DNA from: Pseudomonas bharatica CSV86
GTDB lineage: Bacteria > Pseudomonadota > Gammaproteobacteria > Pseudomonadales > Pseudomonadaceae
Assembly (NCBI RefSeq): GCF_000319305.2
Contig: NZ_AMWJ02000001.1
Coordinates: 1,465,001 to 1,529,000, forward strand
Length of the DNA: 64,000 nt
Direction of reading: 5' to 3'
Shown here: positions 38,604 through 46,523 of the stretch, piece by piece
Numbering within the stretch: the stretch's first letter is position 1
How the letters are laid out: each line of letters starts with the position of its first letter
Program-made: the position numbers and the translations under genes
Notes under the pieces: generated by a model
Database searches by the model: none
What the model was told of the DNA's origin: nothing
Seen by the model: only the letters and a program-made list of their open reading frames with translations

Positions 38604-40013
38604 TCAGCGGTTGAGCGGGGCAACGAAGCGGCTGCGGGCCACGGCGCGGATCGCCGGTTCGTCGCTGTCCACCAGTTCGAAGTCCAGTTCCTGCGAACTG
38701 CTGGTTGCCCGTTCGCCCAGCATCGCCACCGATACCGGCAGCTCGGCCATTTCCCCGGCGGGAACGCTGAAGTAGGTCTGGCCATGCAGTTCGAAGCCCT
38801 CGGCATCCAGCAAGCGCAACTGGTAGTTCTGCGCTACCTGGGTCTTGTTGATCACCTTGAGCATGTAGATGTTTTCGATCTGACCGCGGGCATTCTCCCG
38901 GAACAGGCCGCGGTCCTTGATGACGTCCATGGACAGCATCGGCCGTTCATGCAGGGCGATAACCAGGGCACCGATCATCACTACCAGCACGGTGACGTAG
39001 CCCAGCAGGCGCGGGCGCAGCCAGTGGGTGCGCCCGCCTTGCAGGCTGTGCTCGGACTTGTAGCCGATCAGGCCGCGCGGGTAGTTCATCTTGTCCATGA
39101 TGCTGTCGCAGGCGTCGATGCAGGCGGCGCAACCGATGCATTCCATCTGCAGGCCGTCGCGAATGTCGATGCCAGTCGGGCAGACCTGTACGCACATCGT
39201 GCAGTCGATGCAGTCGCCGAGACCGGCCGCCTTGTAGTCCTGGTCCTTCTTGCGTGCACCGCGGTTCTCGCCGCGACGCGGGTCATAGGCCACGGCCAGG
39301 GTGTCCTTGTCGAACATCACACTCTGGAAACGGGCGTAGGGACACATGTGCATGCACACCGCCTCGCGCAACCAGCCTGCATTGATATAGGTGGCGCCGG
39401 TGAAGAACAGGATCCAGAACAGGCTGACGCCACCGGCCTGCAAGGTGAACAGTTCTTCAGCCAGAGGGCGGATCGGCGTGAAATAGCCGACGAAGGTCAG
39501 GCCCGTCAGCAGGCTGATGGCCAGCCAGAGACTGTGCTTGAGGGCGCGGCGGGCCAGCTTGTTCGGCCCCCACGGCGCCTTGTCCAGTTTCATGCGCTGG
39601 TTGCGGTCGCCTTCGCTGACCTTCTCGCACCACATGAACAGCCAGGTCCAGGTGCTTTGCGGGCAGGTATAGCCGCACCAGACCCGCCCGGCGAACACGG
39701 TGATGGCGAACAGGCCGAAGGCGCAGATGATCAGCAGCGCCGAGAGCAGGATGAAATCCTGTGGCCAGAACGTCGCGCCGAAGATATGGAATTTGCTCTC
39801 GGCCAAGTCCCAGAGCACGGCCTGGCGGCCACCCCATTCCAGCCAGGCGGTGGCGAAGAACAACAGGAAGAGAAAACCTGCGCCACCCAGGCGCAGGTTG
39901 CGGTACAGGCCGGTAAAGCTGCGGGTGAAGATCTGCTGGTCGCTGCTGGCGGCCTTCTTCTTGTGGGTCGGCTCGGCAACTTCAACGATCTTGACGGGAA
40001 TAGGTTCGCTCAT
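38604..40013 (-). CDS. ccoG: Cytochrome c oxidase accessory protein CcoG
   Basis: A 469-aa inner-membrane iron-sulfur protein (FixG/RdxA) required for copper delivery and assembly of cbb3 oxidase. Membrane helices lie near residues 38-60, 85-105, 160-180, 195-215 and 340-360. A 2x[4Fe-4S] ferredoxin motif DCIDCTMCVQVCP is followed by ECIGCAACIDACD near 255-295, and a C-terminal Ig-like domain completes it. The ccoNOPQ and ccoHIS genes are not in the window, so this copy is unlinked on the downstream side; its upstream neighbour is a DUF3203 gene. Confidence 0.94.
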   Translation of the reverse strand: MSEPIPVKIVEVAEPTHKKKAASSDQQIFTRSFTGLYRNLRLGGAGFLFLLFFATAWLEWGGRQAVLWDLAESKFHIFGATFWPQDFILLSALLIICAFGLFAITVFAGRVWCGYTCPQSTWTWLFMWCEKVSEGDRNQRMKLDKAPWGPNKLARRALKHSLWLAISLLTGLTFVGYFTPIRPLAEELFTLQAGGVSLFWILFFTGATYINAGWLREAVCMHMCPYARFQSVMFDKDTLAVAYDPRRGENRGARKKDQDYKAAGLGDCIDCTMCVQVCPTGIDIRDGLQMECIGCAACIDACDSIMDKMNYPRGLIGYKSEHSLQGGRTHWLRPRLLGYVTVLVVMIGALVIALHERPMLSMDVIKDRGLFRENARGQIENIYMLKVINKTQVAQNYQLRLLDAEGFELHGQTYFSVPAGEMAELPVSVAMLGERATSSSQELDFELVDSDEPAIRAVARSRFVAPLNR

Positions 40014-40120
40014 GGTTCGTCGCTCATCAGGCCTCGATCAGGCCAGGGCACTATGGCGAGCGATCTGTATTCAGAACAGATTCAGGTATCCCGATAAAAA
40101 CCGTATCAGATTTTCCGCAA

Positions 40121-40136
40121 AAGGCCTGCAGGCCTT
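40121..40136. terminator. Palindrome at the end of the DUF3203-like gene
   Basis: AAGGCCTGCAGGCCTT is a perfect 16-base palindrome overlapping the stop codon of the small gene. It may act as a transcript end signal for the minus strand. No T-tract follows, so the role is uncertain. Confidence 0.4.
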
Positions 40137-40374
40137 AGATTATCGAGCCTGGAGCGCTGCTTTTCAGGTGCCTGCGACCATCCACCGCACCAGCCACGGT
40201 CAGCGCGTCGGCTTCCGCTTCGGTGATCGGCACGCGCTTGCCGGCCAGTTCGGCCACGGACATGCGCAGGTTCTCGTCGGTCAACACCTGCACTTCGCTG
40301 GCGTTGCCTTCGATATTCAGTTCTTCGCTGATCAGGGTGCAGCGCCGGGTGGTGTCATCGATCTGGATGGGCAT
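40135..40374 (-). CDS. Small DUF3203-like protein
   Basis: A 79-aa acidic cytoplasmic protein starting MPIQIDDTTRRCTLI with GAGGA upstream. It resembles a Pseudomonas-specific family of about 80 residues that I believe is DUF3203; no function is known. It has no signal peptide or metal motif. A longer in-frame start at 40413 is less likely. Confidence 0.75.
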   Translation of the reverse strand: MPIQIDDTTRRCTLISEELNIEGNASEVQVLTDENLRMSVAELAGKRVPITEAEADALTVAGAVDGRRHLKSSAPGSII

Positions 40375-40514
40375 GGTGTGTTCCTCGTGCAAAGGGCCTA
40401 TGGGGTAGACCATCGGCCCGTCCCGCTTGCGGCCTCGAGCCGATCAGCGGTTGCATCGCACTTTGTCGAAGCGGCTGTTGTCCATCGACTGACAGCACTG
40501 ACAAGGAAAACGCC

Positions 40515-41060
40515 ATGGATGCCTGGTGGGATGAAGTGTGGATGACGCTTGTGGCGGAGTTCGCCGACATTACCGATGCGAAACAATTGACCCAGGTCTC
40601 GGTACGCCTGCTGATGGCCGCGCTTCTGGGGGCGGTGCTCGGTTTCGAGCGCGAGATGAAAGGCAAGGCCGCCGGGGTGCGCACCCATATGCTGGTGGCC
40701 ATCGGGGCGGCACTGTTCGTCCTGGTCCCGCGCATGGCCGGGGCTGACGATGCGGCGCTGAGCCGGGTGGTGCAGGGGATCGTCGCCGGGATCGGCTTCC
40801 TCGGCGCCGGTACCATCCTCAAGGGGCACGATCTGGATGCCAGTCACGTCAAGGGCCTGACCACCGCCGCCGGCCTGTGGATGACCGCCGCCATAGGCGT
40901 GGCCGCCGGAATGGGCCGCGAGGCCACGGCGCTGTTCAGCACGATATTGGCGCTGGTGGTGTTTTCGATCATGCCGTGGGTGGTGGACCTGTTCGAGGAC
41001 GAGGAACACAAGAGGAAGCGCAAGGAAGAGGGAGACAAGGAGGAAAATGGCAAGGCTTGA
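40515..41060 (+). CDS. MgtC/SapB family membrane protein
   Basis: A 181-aa inner-membrane protein with five hydrophobic segments. It shows the family motifs RLLMAALLGAVLGFEREMKGKAAGVRTHMLVA near the N terminus and GIGFLGAGTIL in the middle. MgtC-like proteins modulate the F1Fo ATPase and adaptation to low Mg2+; this shorter form lacks the C-terminal regulatory domain of Salmonella MgtC. The C terminus is a charged tail (EDEEHKRKRKEEGDKEE). Its gene is convergent with crcY, and a shared hairpin lies just after the stop. Confidence 0.92.
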   Translation: MDAWWDEVWMTLVAEFADITDAKQLTQVSVRLLMAALLGAVLGFEREMKGKAAGVRTHMLVAIGAALFVLVPRMAGADDAALSRVVQGIVAGIGFLGAGTILKGHDLDASHVKGLTTAAGLWMTAAIGVAAGMGREATALFSTILALVVFSIMPWVVDLFEDEEHKRKRKEEGDKEENGKA

Positions 41061-41066
41061 ATGCAC

Positions 41067-41090
41067 TGAGGGGAGCCGAAGCTCCCCTCA
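41067..41090. terminator. Stem-loop shared by mgtC-like gene and crcY
   Basis: A ten-base-pair perfect stem TGAGGGGAGC / GCTCCCCTCA closes a four-base loop that reads TTCG on the minus strand, a very stable tetraloop. It ends both convergent transcripts. Confidence 0.82.
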
Positions 41091-41430
41091 AAGATTGTTG
41101 CGTGCTCTTTTTTTGTTATTGGAGGGCGGTCTGTTGTTGTTTTTGTCAACCGTTGCCTCTTGTCGCTGTTTTGTGCGACCCCCATCCGGGGTCAAGAGCA
41201 AACGTATTTTTTTGAGCGCTGATCGACCTTCATCATTGCTGATCCAACCGTGACGGGCGCTACCTTGAGGTAGTTTTATTGTTCTCTGTCTGGTTGCGGG
41301 GCACGCCCCGGAAAAGCCATCCACTTCAAAAAAATCAGTTAGCTTCGTCTCTGCCGTATTGTTCTTGTTATGTCAGATCCGGTACGTCTTGTTTTTATTG
41401 GGTTTGCCGCATTTTTTATTCTTGTTGTGC
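41067..41430 (-). ncRNA. crcY: CrcY-type small RNA (Crc/Hfq-titrating)
   Basis: An sRNA of about 364 nt that should sequester the Hfq/Crc complex and so relieve carbon catabolite repression. The minus strand carries six A-rich CA motifs (AAnAAnAA class): near 41411-41428, 41388-41401, 41357-41371, 41276-41286, 41131-41147 and 41105-41122. The predicted 5' end GCACAACAAGAATAA resembles the start of CrcZ. A sigma-54 promoter lies at the right distance and the RNA ends at a ten-bp hairpin. In P. putida crcY sits between mvaB and an mgtC gene, as here. The low GC and absence of any ORF with coding character agree. Exact ends are predicted, not shown. Confidence 0.9.
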
Positions 41431-41438
41431 CAGAGATA

Positions 41439-41455
41439 AAGCAGGTCCCGTGCCA
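41439..41455 (-). promoter_or_regulatory. Sigma-54 promoter of crcY
   Basis: TGGCACGGGACCTGCTT on the minus strand matches the -24 (TGGCACG) and -12 (TTGCT, here CTGCT) elements with exact GG-to-GC spacing. The predicted start is at about 41430. Confidence 0.9.
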
Positions 41456-41537
41456 ACTTTTTAAAAATCTAATAAAATCAATGATTTGAAGAATTTGGTG
41501 GAAAAGCCTGCCCGGGAAAAACCGCTGATTTGTTTCC

Positions 41538-41606
41538 GTGTTACCCGGAATTTCCCTAGGCAGTGGGTAGGCGGTAACACTTTGTGACCGAGTGCACAGT
41601 GTTACC
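41538..41606 (-). promoter_or_regulatory. Candidate CbrB upstream activating sites
   Basis: Three copies of the octamer GTGTTACC occur: direct at 41538-41545, inverted (GGTAACAC) at 41573-41580, and direct at 41599-41606. They lie about 80-150 bases upstream of the sigma-54 promoter, the usual range for an enhancer-binding protein. CbrB activates crcZ/crcY through TGTTAC-type sites. Confidence 0.75.
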
Positions 41607-41612
41607 ACTTCC

Positions 41613-42512
41613 TCAGCAGGCGTTACGCGCACGTGCTACCCGCGAGCCGGTGGCGCGACCGAGCACGGCGCTGATGCGCTGGCCAGCGGCGATCAACCGC
41701 TCCAGGTCGATCCCGGTATCGATGCCCAGGCCTTGCAGCATGTACACCATGTCCTCGCTGGCCACATTGCCGCTGGCGCCCTTGGCGTACGGGCAGCCGC
41801 CGAGGCCGGCGACGGAGCTGTCGAACACGTTGATACCTTCCAGCAGGCTGGCATAAACGTTTGCCAGGGCCTGGCCGTAGGTGTCATGGAAATGCCCGGC
41901 CAGGTGCGGGCGTGGCACCTGGGCGCCGACCACGTTGAACAGATGACGGGTGGCCCCCGGGGTGCCGGTGCCGATGGTGTCGCCGAGGGACACTTCATAG
42001 CAGCCCATTTCATAGAGCTCGCGGGCCACGGCGGCGACCTGGGCCGCGTCCACCTCGCCCTCGTACGGGCAGCCGAGCACGCAGGACACATAGCCGCGTA
42101 CCCGCACACCGTGCTGGCGCGCAGCCTCCATGATCGGCACGAACCGTTGCAGGCTCTCGCTGATCGAGCAGTTGATATTGCGCTGGGAGAAGGCCTCGGA
42201 GGCGGCGGCGAACACCGCGACTTCCTTGACCCGGGCGGCGAGGGCGTCCTCGAAGCCGCGCATGTTCGGCGCCAGGGCGGCATAGGTGACGCCCGGCTGC
42301 TGGCGGATGCCGGCGAAGACTTCGGCCGAACCGGCCATCTGCGGCACCCATTTCGGCGAGACGAAACTGCCCACTTCGACGTAGGACAGGCCGGCATCGG
42401 TCAGGTCGTCGACCAGGCGCACCTTGTCGGCGACGCTGATGGGTTGGGCTTCGTTCTGCAGGCCGTCGCGGGGACCGACTTCGACCAGACGCACTTTGGC
42501 GGGCAATGGCAT
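41613..42512 (-). CDS. mvaB: Hydroxymethylglutaryl-CoA lyase
   Basis: A 299-aa TIM-barrel lyase that splits HMG-CoA into acetyl-CoA and acetoacetate, the last step of leucine and isovalerate breakdown. Family signatures are the catalytic Arg in GPRDGLQNE near residue 15, the metal ligands including HFHDTYGQ near 230, and the GCPYAKGASGN catalytic-Cys loop near 260. The MerR-type regulator gene ends 22 bases upstream on the same strand. The rest of the liu cluster is not in the window, as in P. putida. Confidence 0.96.
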   Translation of the reverse strand: MPLPAKVRLVEVGPRDGLQNEAQPISVADKVRLVDDLTDAGLSYVEVGSFVSPKWVPQMAGSAEVFAGIRQQPGVTYAALAPNMRGFEDALAARVKEVAVFAAASEAFSQRNINCSISESLQRFVPIMEAARQHGVRVRGYVSCVLGCPYEGEVDAAQVAAVARELYEMGCYEVSLGDTIGTGTPGATRHLFNVVGAQVPRPHLAGHFHDTYGQALANVYASLLEGINVFDSSVAGLGGCPYAKGASGNVASEDMVYMLQGLGIDTGIDLERLIAAGQRISAVLGRATGSRVARARNAC

Positions 42513-42534
42513 GGCGGGGGCTTCCTGGTGGGGC

Positions 42535-42939
42535 TCAATGGCCGTTGTTGTTCTGCGTGTTCAGGGTTGCTGCCAGCGCCTGCTGGCAACGTTCTTCGGC
42601 GGTATCCAGTTCCAGTTGCATCTGCTGGATGTCGAGCAATTGCTGCTCCAGCTGGGCACGGCGCTCGGCGATCTTCGCCAGCATGCTGTTGAGCTGCCGG
42701 GTATTGCCGCCGGTGGGGTCGTACAGCTCGATCAGTTCGCGGCACTCGGCGAGGGAAAAACCGATGCGCTTGCCACGCAGGATCAGTTTCAGGCTGACCT
42801 TGTCGCGTGCCGAATAGACCCGTTCCAGGCCGCGCCGCTCGGGGCTCAGCAAACCTTGTTCCTCGTAGAAGCGGATGGCCCGGGTGGTGATGTCCAGCTC
42901 GCGGGACAGGTCGGAAATACTGTAGGTCTGGCTGCTCAT
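42535..42939 (-). CDS. liuR: MerR-family regulator, LiuR-like
   Basis: A 134-aa MerR-type activator. The winged helix covers YSISDLSRELDITTRAIRFYEEQGLL, and a dimerisation coiled coil follows (LNSMLAKIAERRAQLEQQLLDIQQ). Absence of the Cys ligands of metal-sensing MerR members and the partner mvaB point to LiuR, which controls leucine/isovalerate catabolism. A perfect palindrome lies about 50 bases upstream in a MerR-type spacer position. Confidence 0.87.
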   Translation of the reverse strand: MSSQTYSISDLSRELDITTRAIRFYEEQGLLSPERRGLERVYSARDKVSLKLILRGKRIGFSLAECRELIELYDPTGGNTRQLNSMLAKIAERRAQLEQQLLDIQQMQLELDTAEERCQQALAATLNTQNNNGH

Positions 42940-42986
42940 GGGCTGGCTCTGCGTGAAGGCGATATGGCGCCTAACCTAAAGCCAGG

Positions 42987-43002
42987 TTGACGTATACGTC
43001 AA
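42987..43002 (-). promoter_or_regulatory. LiuR operator and promoter
   Basis: TTGACGTATACGTCAA is a perfect 16-base palindrome. On the minus strand its left half doubles as a -35 (TTGACG), with a possible -10 TAGGTT 18 bases downstream. The long spacer is typical of MerR-regulated promoters. Confidence 0.78.
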
Positions 43003-43020
43003 GGTGATTGGCGGTGTCCT

Positions 43021-43103
43021 TCAGGGCCTCATCGCTGGCAAGCCAGCTCCCACAGGGTTTTGCAGCGACTCGGACCCTGTGGGAGCTGGCTTGCCAGCGA
43101 TAA
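43021..43103. repeat. REP pair (inverted)
   Basis: Inverted copies of GCTGGCTTGCCAGCGAT lie between the liuR promoter and the end of the HAD phosphatase gene. Confidence 0.9.
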
Positions 43104-43119
43104 ATGGCCCGGACAACCT

Positions 43120-43779
43120 CTATTTACCTGTCATCCGCCCAATCACTTCCCACAACCGCTCATCCTTGAAATCCGCCACCACCAACTGCGCCCCCGCCGC
43201 CCTCAACGCCTCCACCGTCTGGCTCGTCGACAACCCCACGGTAAAGATCCCCGCACCACTGGCGGCCTTGACCCCCGGCACCGAATCCTCGAAGGCCAGT
43301 GCCTGCCCGGCCTGCGCATTCAAACGTTGCAACCCGGTGAGGTAGGGCAGCGGGTCCGGCTTGGCTTTCGGCAGTTCCTCCGCCACCAGCACGTGCTCGA
43401 AACGCCCGGCCAGGTCCAGCGCCTGGAGCATGTGCTCGGCATTGGCCCGCGGTGCATTGGTCACCACCGCCATGCCGATGCCACGGTTCTCGGCGTACTC
43501 CAGCAGGCGGAGCAGACCCGGCGTCGGCTGCAAGCTCGGCGACAGTTCGCGAAAGCGCGCCTCCTTGCGGTCGGCAAAGGCCCGGTGTTCGTTTACCGGC
43601 CGGTCGGGAAACAGGTAGCGGCACAGGTCGGCATTGGCCCGTCCGCTGATATGCGCCTCGAATTCCGCCTCGGTCAGGGTACGGCCATCCTCGTGCAGCA
43701 ACTGCTGCATGGCCAGCAGGTGAAGCTTGTCGGTATCGGCCAGGGTACCGTCGAGGTCGAAAAGCAGGGCGTCGAGCAT
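43120..43779 (-). CDS. HAD-superfamily phosphatase (beta-phosphoglucomutase-like)
   Basis: A 219-aa haloacid-dehalogenase hydrolase. Motif I is FDLDGTLADTD with Asp9 as nucleophile, motif II VVTNAPRAN, the motif III Lys is in PKAKPDPLPY, and motif IV FEDSVPGVKAA. The cap domain inserted after motif I (residues about 16-85) is of the C1 helical type found in beta-phosphoglucomutase and small sugar-phosphate phosphatases. Substrate unknown. It is divergent from lexA2 and shares an 81-base promoter region. Confidence 0.93.
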   Translation of the reverse strand: MLDALLFDLDGTLADTDKLHLLAMQQLLHEDGRTLTEAEFEAHISGRANADLCRYLFPDRPVNEHRAFADRKEARFRELSPSLQPTPGLLRLLEYAENRGIGMAVVTNAPRANAEHMLQALDLAGRFEHVLVAEELPKAKPDPLPYLTGLQRLNAQAGQALAFEDSVPGVKAASGAGIFTVGLSTSQTVEALRAAGAQLVVADFKDERLWEVIGRMTGK

Positions 43780-43843
43780 GGTGCATATCCGTAGAGCGAT
43801 GAACGGCCATCATACCCGCCGATCGATGGTGCTGGTCAGTGGA

Positions 43844-43866
43844 GTACGAAAAGAGTACAAATGTAT
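43844..43866 (+). promoter_or_regulatory. LexA2 operator-like sites at the cassette start
   Basis: GTACAAATGTAT (43855-43866) resembles the GTAC-n4-GTGC motif of P. putida LexA2, and a further GTAC lies at 43844-43847. The site overlaps the first ATG, as expected for autorepression. Confidence 0.6.
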
Positions 43867-44478
43867 CCCATGACCAGACTCTCTCCCAAACGTAGCGCCA
43901 TCCTCACCTTCATCCGTGATCGCATCACCGGAGAAGGGCGGCCGCCGAGCCTTTCCGACATCGCCCAGGCCTTCGGTTTCGCCTCGCGCAGCGTGGCGCG
44001 CAAGCATGTCCAGGCCCTTTGCGAGGCCGGTTTCATCGAGATCACGCCGAACCAGGCGCGTAGCATCCGCCTGGCCGGTCCCTTGCGTCGGCCCGAGGTG
44101 CTGGACATCCCGGTGCTTGGCCAGGTGGCGGCGGGCCGGCCGATCGGCCCGGACGTGGATATCCACGAGCAGTTGCTGCTCGATGCCCACCTGTTCAGCC
44201 GCAGCCCGGACTACCTGCTCAAGGTCCGTGGCGATTCGATGATCGACGACGGCATCCTCGACGGCGACCTGGTGGGCATCCGCCAGCAGCCCGACCCCCG
44301 GGACGGCCAGATCGTGGTCGCGCGCCTCGATGGCGAGGTGACCATCAAGCGTTTCGAACGTGGCAACGGCCACTACCGCTTGCTGCCGCGCAACCCGGCC
44401 TATGAGCCGATCATTGTCGGTCCGGACCGCGACTTCGTCATCGAAGGCGTGTTCTGCGGCCTGGTCAGGCGTGACTGA
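43861..44478 (+). CDS. lexA2: LexA2 repressor of the mutagenesis cassette
   Basis: A 205-aa SOS repressor of the second LexA type. The winged helix-turn-helix covers SPKRSAILTFIRDRITGEGRPPSLSDIAQAFGF. The autocleavage site Ala-Gly is in VAAGRPIG. The catalytic dyad is Ser in GDSMIDDG and Lys in GEVTIKRF. In pseudomonads LexA2 controls only its own cassette. An ATG at 43870 (MTRLSPKR) is an alternative start. The stop overlaps imuA as TGATG. Confidence 0.95.
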   Translation: MYPMTRLSPKRSAILTFIRDRITGEGRPPSLSDIAQAFGFASRSVARKHVQALCEAGFIEITPNQARSIRLAGPLRRPEVLDIPVLGQVAAGRPIGPDVDIHEQLLLDAHLFSRSPDYLLKVRGDSMIDDGILDGDLVGIRQQPDPRDGQIVVARLDGEVTIKRFERGNGHYRLLPRNPAYEPIIVGPDRDFVIEGVFCGLVRRD

Positions 44479-45098
44479 TGGGCGCGGTGGTCAGCCTCGA
44501 CGGGCTGCTCGATACCCGCCGTGTCTGGAAAGGCCGGCCGGTGGTCGAGGACCATGGCCTGCAGCCCACAGGGCATGCCGCACTGGATGCGGTGCTGCCT
44601 GGCGGTGGCTGGCCGGCGGCCGCGCTCAGCGAGCTGTTGCTGGCGCAGGAGGGCGCGGGTGAGCTGCAACTGCTCTGGCCCAGCCTGGCACGGCTGACCT
44701 CGGCTGGTGAGCGGGTGGTGCTGGTGGCTCCGCCGTTCATTCCCTATCCTCCGGCCTGGCAGGCCGCGGGCGTGGATTTGCGCTGGCTGTCGGTGATCGA
44801 GGCGGGCAGCAAGGAAAGCCTGTGGGCTGCCGAGCAATGCCTGCGCTCCGGCAGTTGCGCCGCCGTGCTGTGCTGGCCACAGCGTGCCGATGACCGTGCA
44901 TTACGGCGTTTGCAGGTGGCTGCCGAAACCGGCCAGGCCCTGGCCTTCGCCTGTCGCGACCAGGGTGCTGCGCTCAATCCGTCGCCTGCGGCCCTGCGCA
45001 TCGCTGTCGATAGCAAGCCGGCGCAATGGCGGGTACTCAAGTGCCGTGGCGGGCTGGCGCCGGCCCGGCCAATCGCCGCCAGCGGACGCACAGGGTGA
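44478..45098 (+). CDS. imuA: ImuA translesion-synthesis accessory protein
   Basis: A 206-aa RecA/SulA-like protein of the ImuA family (GHAALDAVLPGGGWPAAALSELLL). It stabilises the ImuB-DnaE2 mutasome and interacts with RecA. A P-loop-like region is present but the Walker A is degenerate, as usual. Start overlaps the lexA2 stop; imuB follows after six bases. Confidence 0.92.
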   Translation: MGAVVSLDGLLDTRRVWKGRPVVEDHGLQPTGHAALDAVLPGGGWPAAALSELLLAQEGAGELQLLWPSLARLTSAGERVVLVAPPFIPYPPAWQAAGVDLRWLSVIEAGSKESLWAAEQCLRSGSCAAVLCWPQRADDRALRRLQVAAETGQALAFACRDQGAALNPSPAALRIAVDSKPAQWRVLKCRGGLAPARPIAASGRTG

Positions 45099-45104
45099 GA
45101 CGCC

Positions 45105-46523
45105 ATGCTCTGGGCTTGCATCCTGTTACCGCAACTGGCGCTCGACAGTGTCCTGCGCAGGCGTGAAGACGCCGATCAACCGCTGGTTCTGATTACCGGT
45201 CCGGCCAATCGCCGGATAGTGCAGGCGGTCAATCCGCCTGCCCGGGCCCTTGGCCTGCGCGCCGGGCAAAGCCTGGCCACGGCCCAGGCCCTGGCCGGCG
45301 GTTTCACCACGGTGGAGCACGATCCTGCTGCTACCGAGTGCCAGCAGCAGTTGCTTGCCGCCTGGGCCTACCGCTTCAGTTCCCAGGTCAGCCTGCATTA
45401 CCCCCGTGCCCTGCTGCTCGAAGTGGAATCCAGCCTGGGCCTGTTCGGACCCTGGCCCAGGTTCGAGGCCTGCTTGCGCAAGGAATTGAAGACCCTGGGC
45501 TTCAGCCACCGTATCGTCCTGGCCAGCAACCCGGTGGCGGCGCGGATGCTGGCCAATGCCCATGACGGGCTGGCCGCCAGCGATGCCGAGCTCACCCGTG
45601 CCGCACTGGCGGCCATGCCCATCGATCGCCTTGGCCTGCCTGCGGACGCCGCCACGGCCTTCAGCCGCATGGGCCTGCGCCACTTGCACCAGGTATTGAC
45701 GCTGCCCCGCGAAACCCTGGGCAGGCGTTTCCCGGCCCAGGTGCAACTGCATCTGGATCGTTTGCTGGGGCTGCGTGCCATGGCCCTGGACTGCTACCTG
45801 CCGCCGGACCGTTTCGAGTCGCGGCTGGAGCTGAACTTCGATGTTGAGTCCAGCCAGGCCCTGCTGTTTCCGCTACGGCGGATGATTGAGGACCTGGCCG
45901 CCTTTCTTGCCGGGCGCGATGCCGGGGTGCAGCGCTTCGACCTGTTCCTGGAGCATGCCGAGGGCGCCGACACGCGGCTGCAGGTCGGCCTGCTGGCGGC
46001 CGAACGCGACGCCGGGCGCCTGCTGGAGCTGGCCCGCGGCCGCCTGGAGCAACTGACCCTGCGCGCTGCGGTGCGCAACCTGCGCTTGAGTGCCGAGGAA
46101 CTACCGGCCTTCGTGCCCCTGGCCGGCGAATTGTTCTCGGCCAGGGCCCAGCAGCAACAGGGTTGGGAGCAGTTGCGCGAACGCCTGCGGGCCCGTCTCG
46201 GCGATGATGCGGTGCGTACCGTGGGCGTGGTGGCCGATCACCGTCCGGAATGTGCCTGGCGCAGTGCTGATCTGCCGGCTACCTGCGCTCCTGGTCCGGC
46301 ACCGCGTCCCGGTTGGTTGCTGGAAGCGCCGCGATCCCTGCCGCTGAACGGCCTGCGCCTGCTGGCCGGGCCGGAGCGCATCGAGTCCGGCTGGTGGGAT
46401 GGCGGCGATGTGCGCCGTGACTACTACCTGGTGGAGACCGCCGCCGGCCAGCGCGGTTGGGCTTATCGCCAGTTGGGCGAAAGCCGCGACAGCCCGCTGT
46501 GGCTGCAAGGCTGGTTCGCATGA
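45105..46523 (+). CDS. imuB: ImuB, catalytically inactive Y-family polymerase homologue
   Basis: A 472-aa Y-family DNA-polymerase-like protein that scaffolds the mutasome through the beta clamp. The fold is recognisable (palm/thumb, [18 protein letters not shown]). The catalytic acidic residues are missing: the usual DMDxFFAS start is here [12 protein letters not shown], and the SIDE motif is degenerate ([12 protein letters not shown]). The absence fits ImuB, not DinB. Its stop overlaps dnaE2 by four bases. Confidence 0.94.
   Translation: MLWACILLPQLALDSVLRRREDADQPLVLITGPANRRIVQAVNPPARALGLRAGQSLATAQALAGGFTTVEHDPAATECQQQLLAAWAYRFSSQVSLHYPRALLLEVESSLGLFGPWPRFEACLRKELKTLGFSHRIVLASNPVAARMLANAHDGLAASDAELTRAALAAMPIDRLGLPADAATAFSRMGLRHLHQVLTLPRETLGRRFPAQVQLHLDRLLGLRAMALDCYLPPDRFESRLELNFDVESSQALLFPLRRMIEDLAAFLAGRDAGVQRFDLFLEHAEGADTRLQVGLLAAERDAGRLLELARGRLEQLTLRAAVRNLRLSAEELPAFVPLAGELFSARAQQQQGWEQLRERLRARLGDDAVRTVGVVADHRPECAWRSADLPATCAPGPAPRPGWLLEAPRSLPLNGLRLLAGPERIESGWWDGGDVRRDYYLVETAAGQRGWAYRQLGESRDSPLWLQGWFA

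Noticed and set aside
37146..40097. A 983-aa plus-strand ORF antisense to the MocR regulator and ccoG
   Set aside because: It spans two clear minus-strand genes and the gap between them, with low-complexity shadow composition.
41279..41464. A 61-aa ORF in the mvaB-mgtC gap
   Set aside because: It lies across the crcY sRNA promoter and body and has no ribosome site or protein family resemblance.
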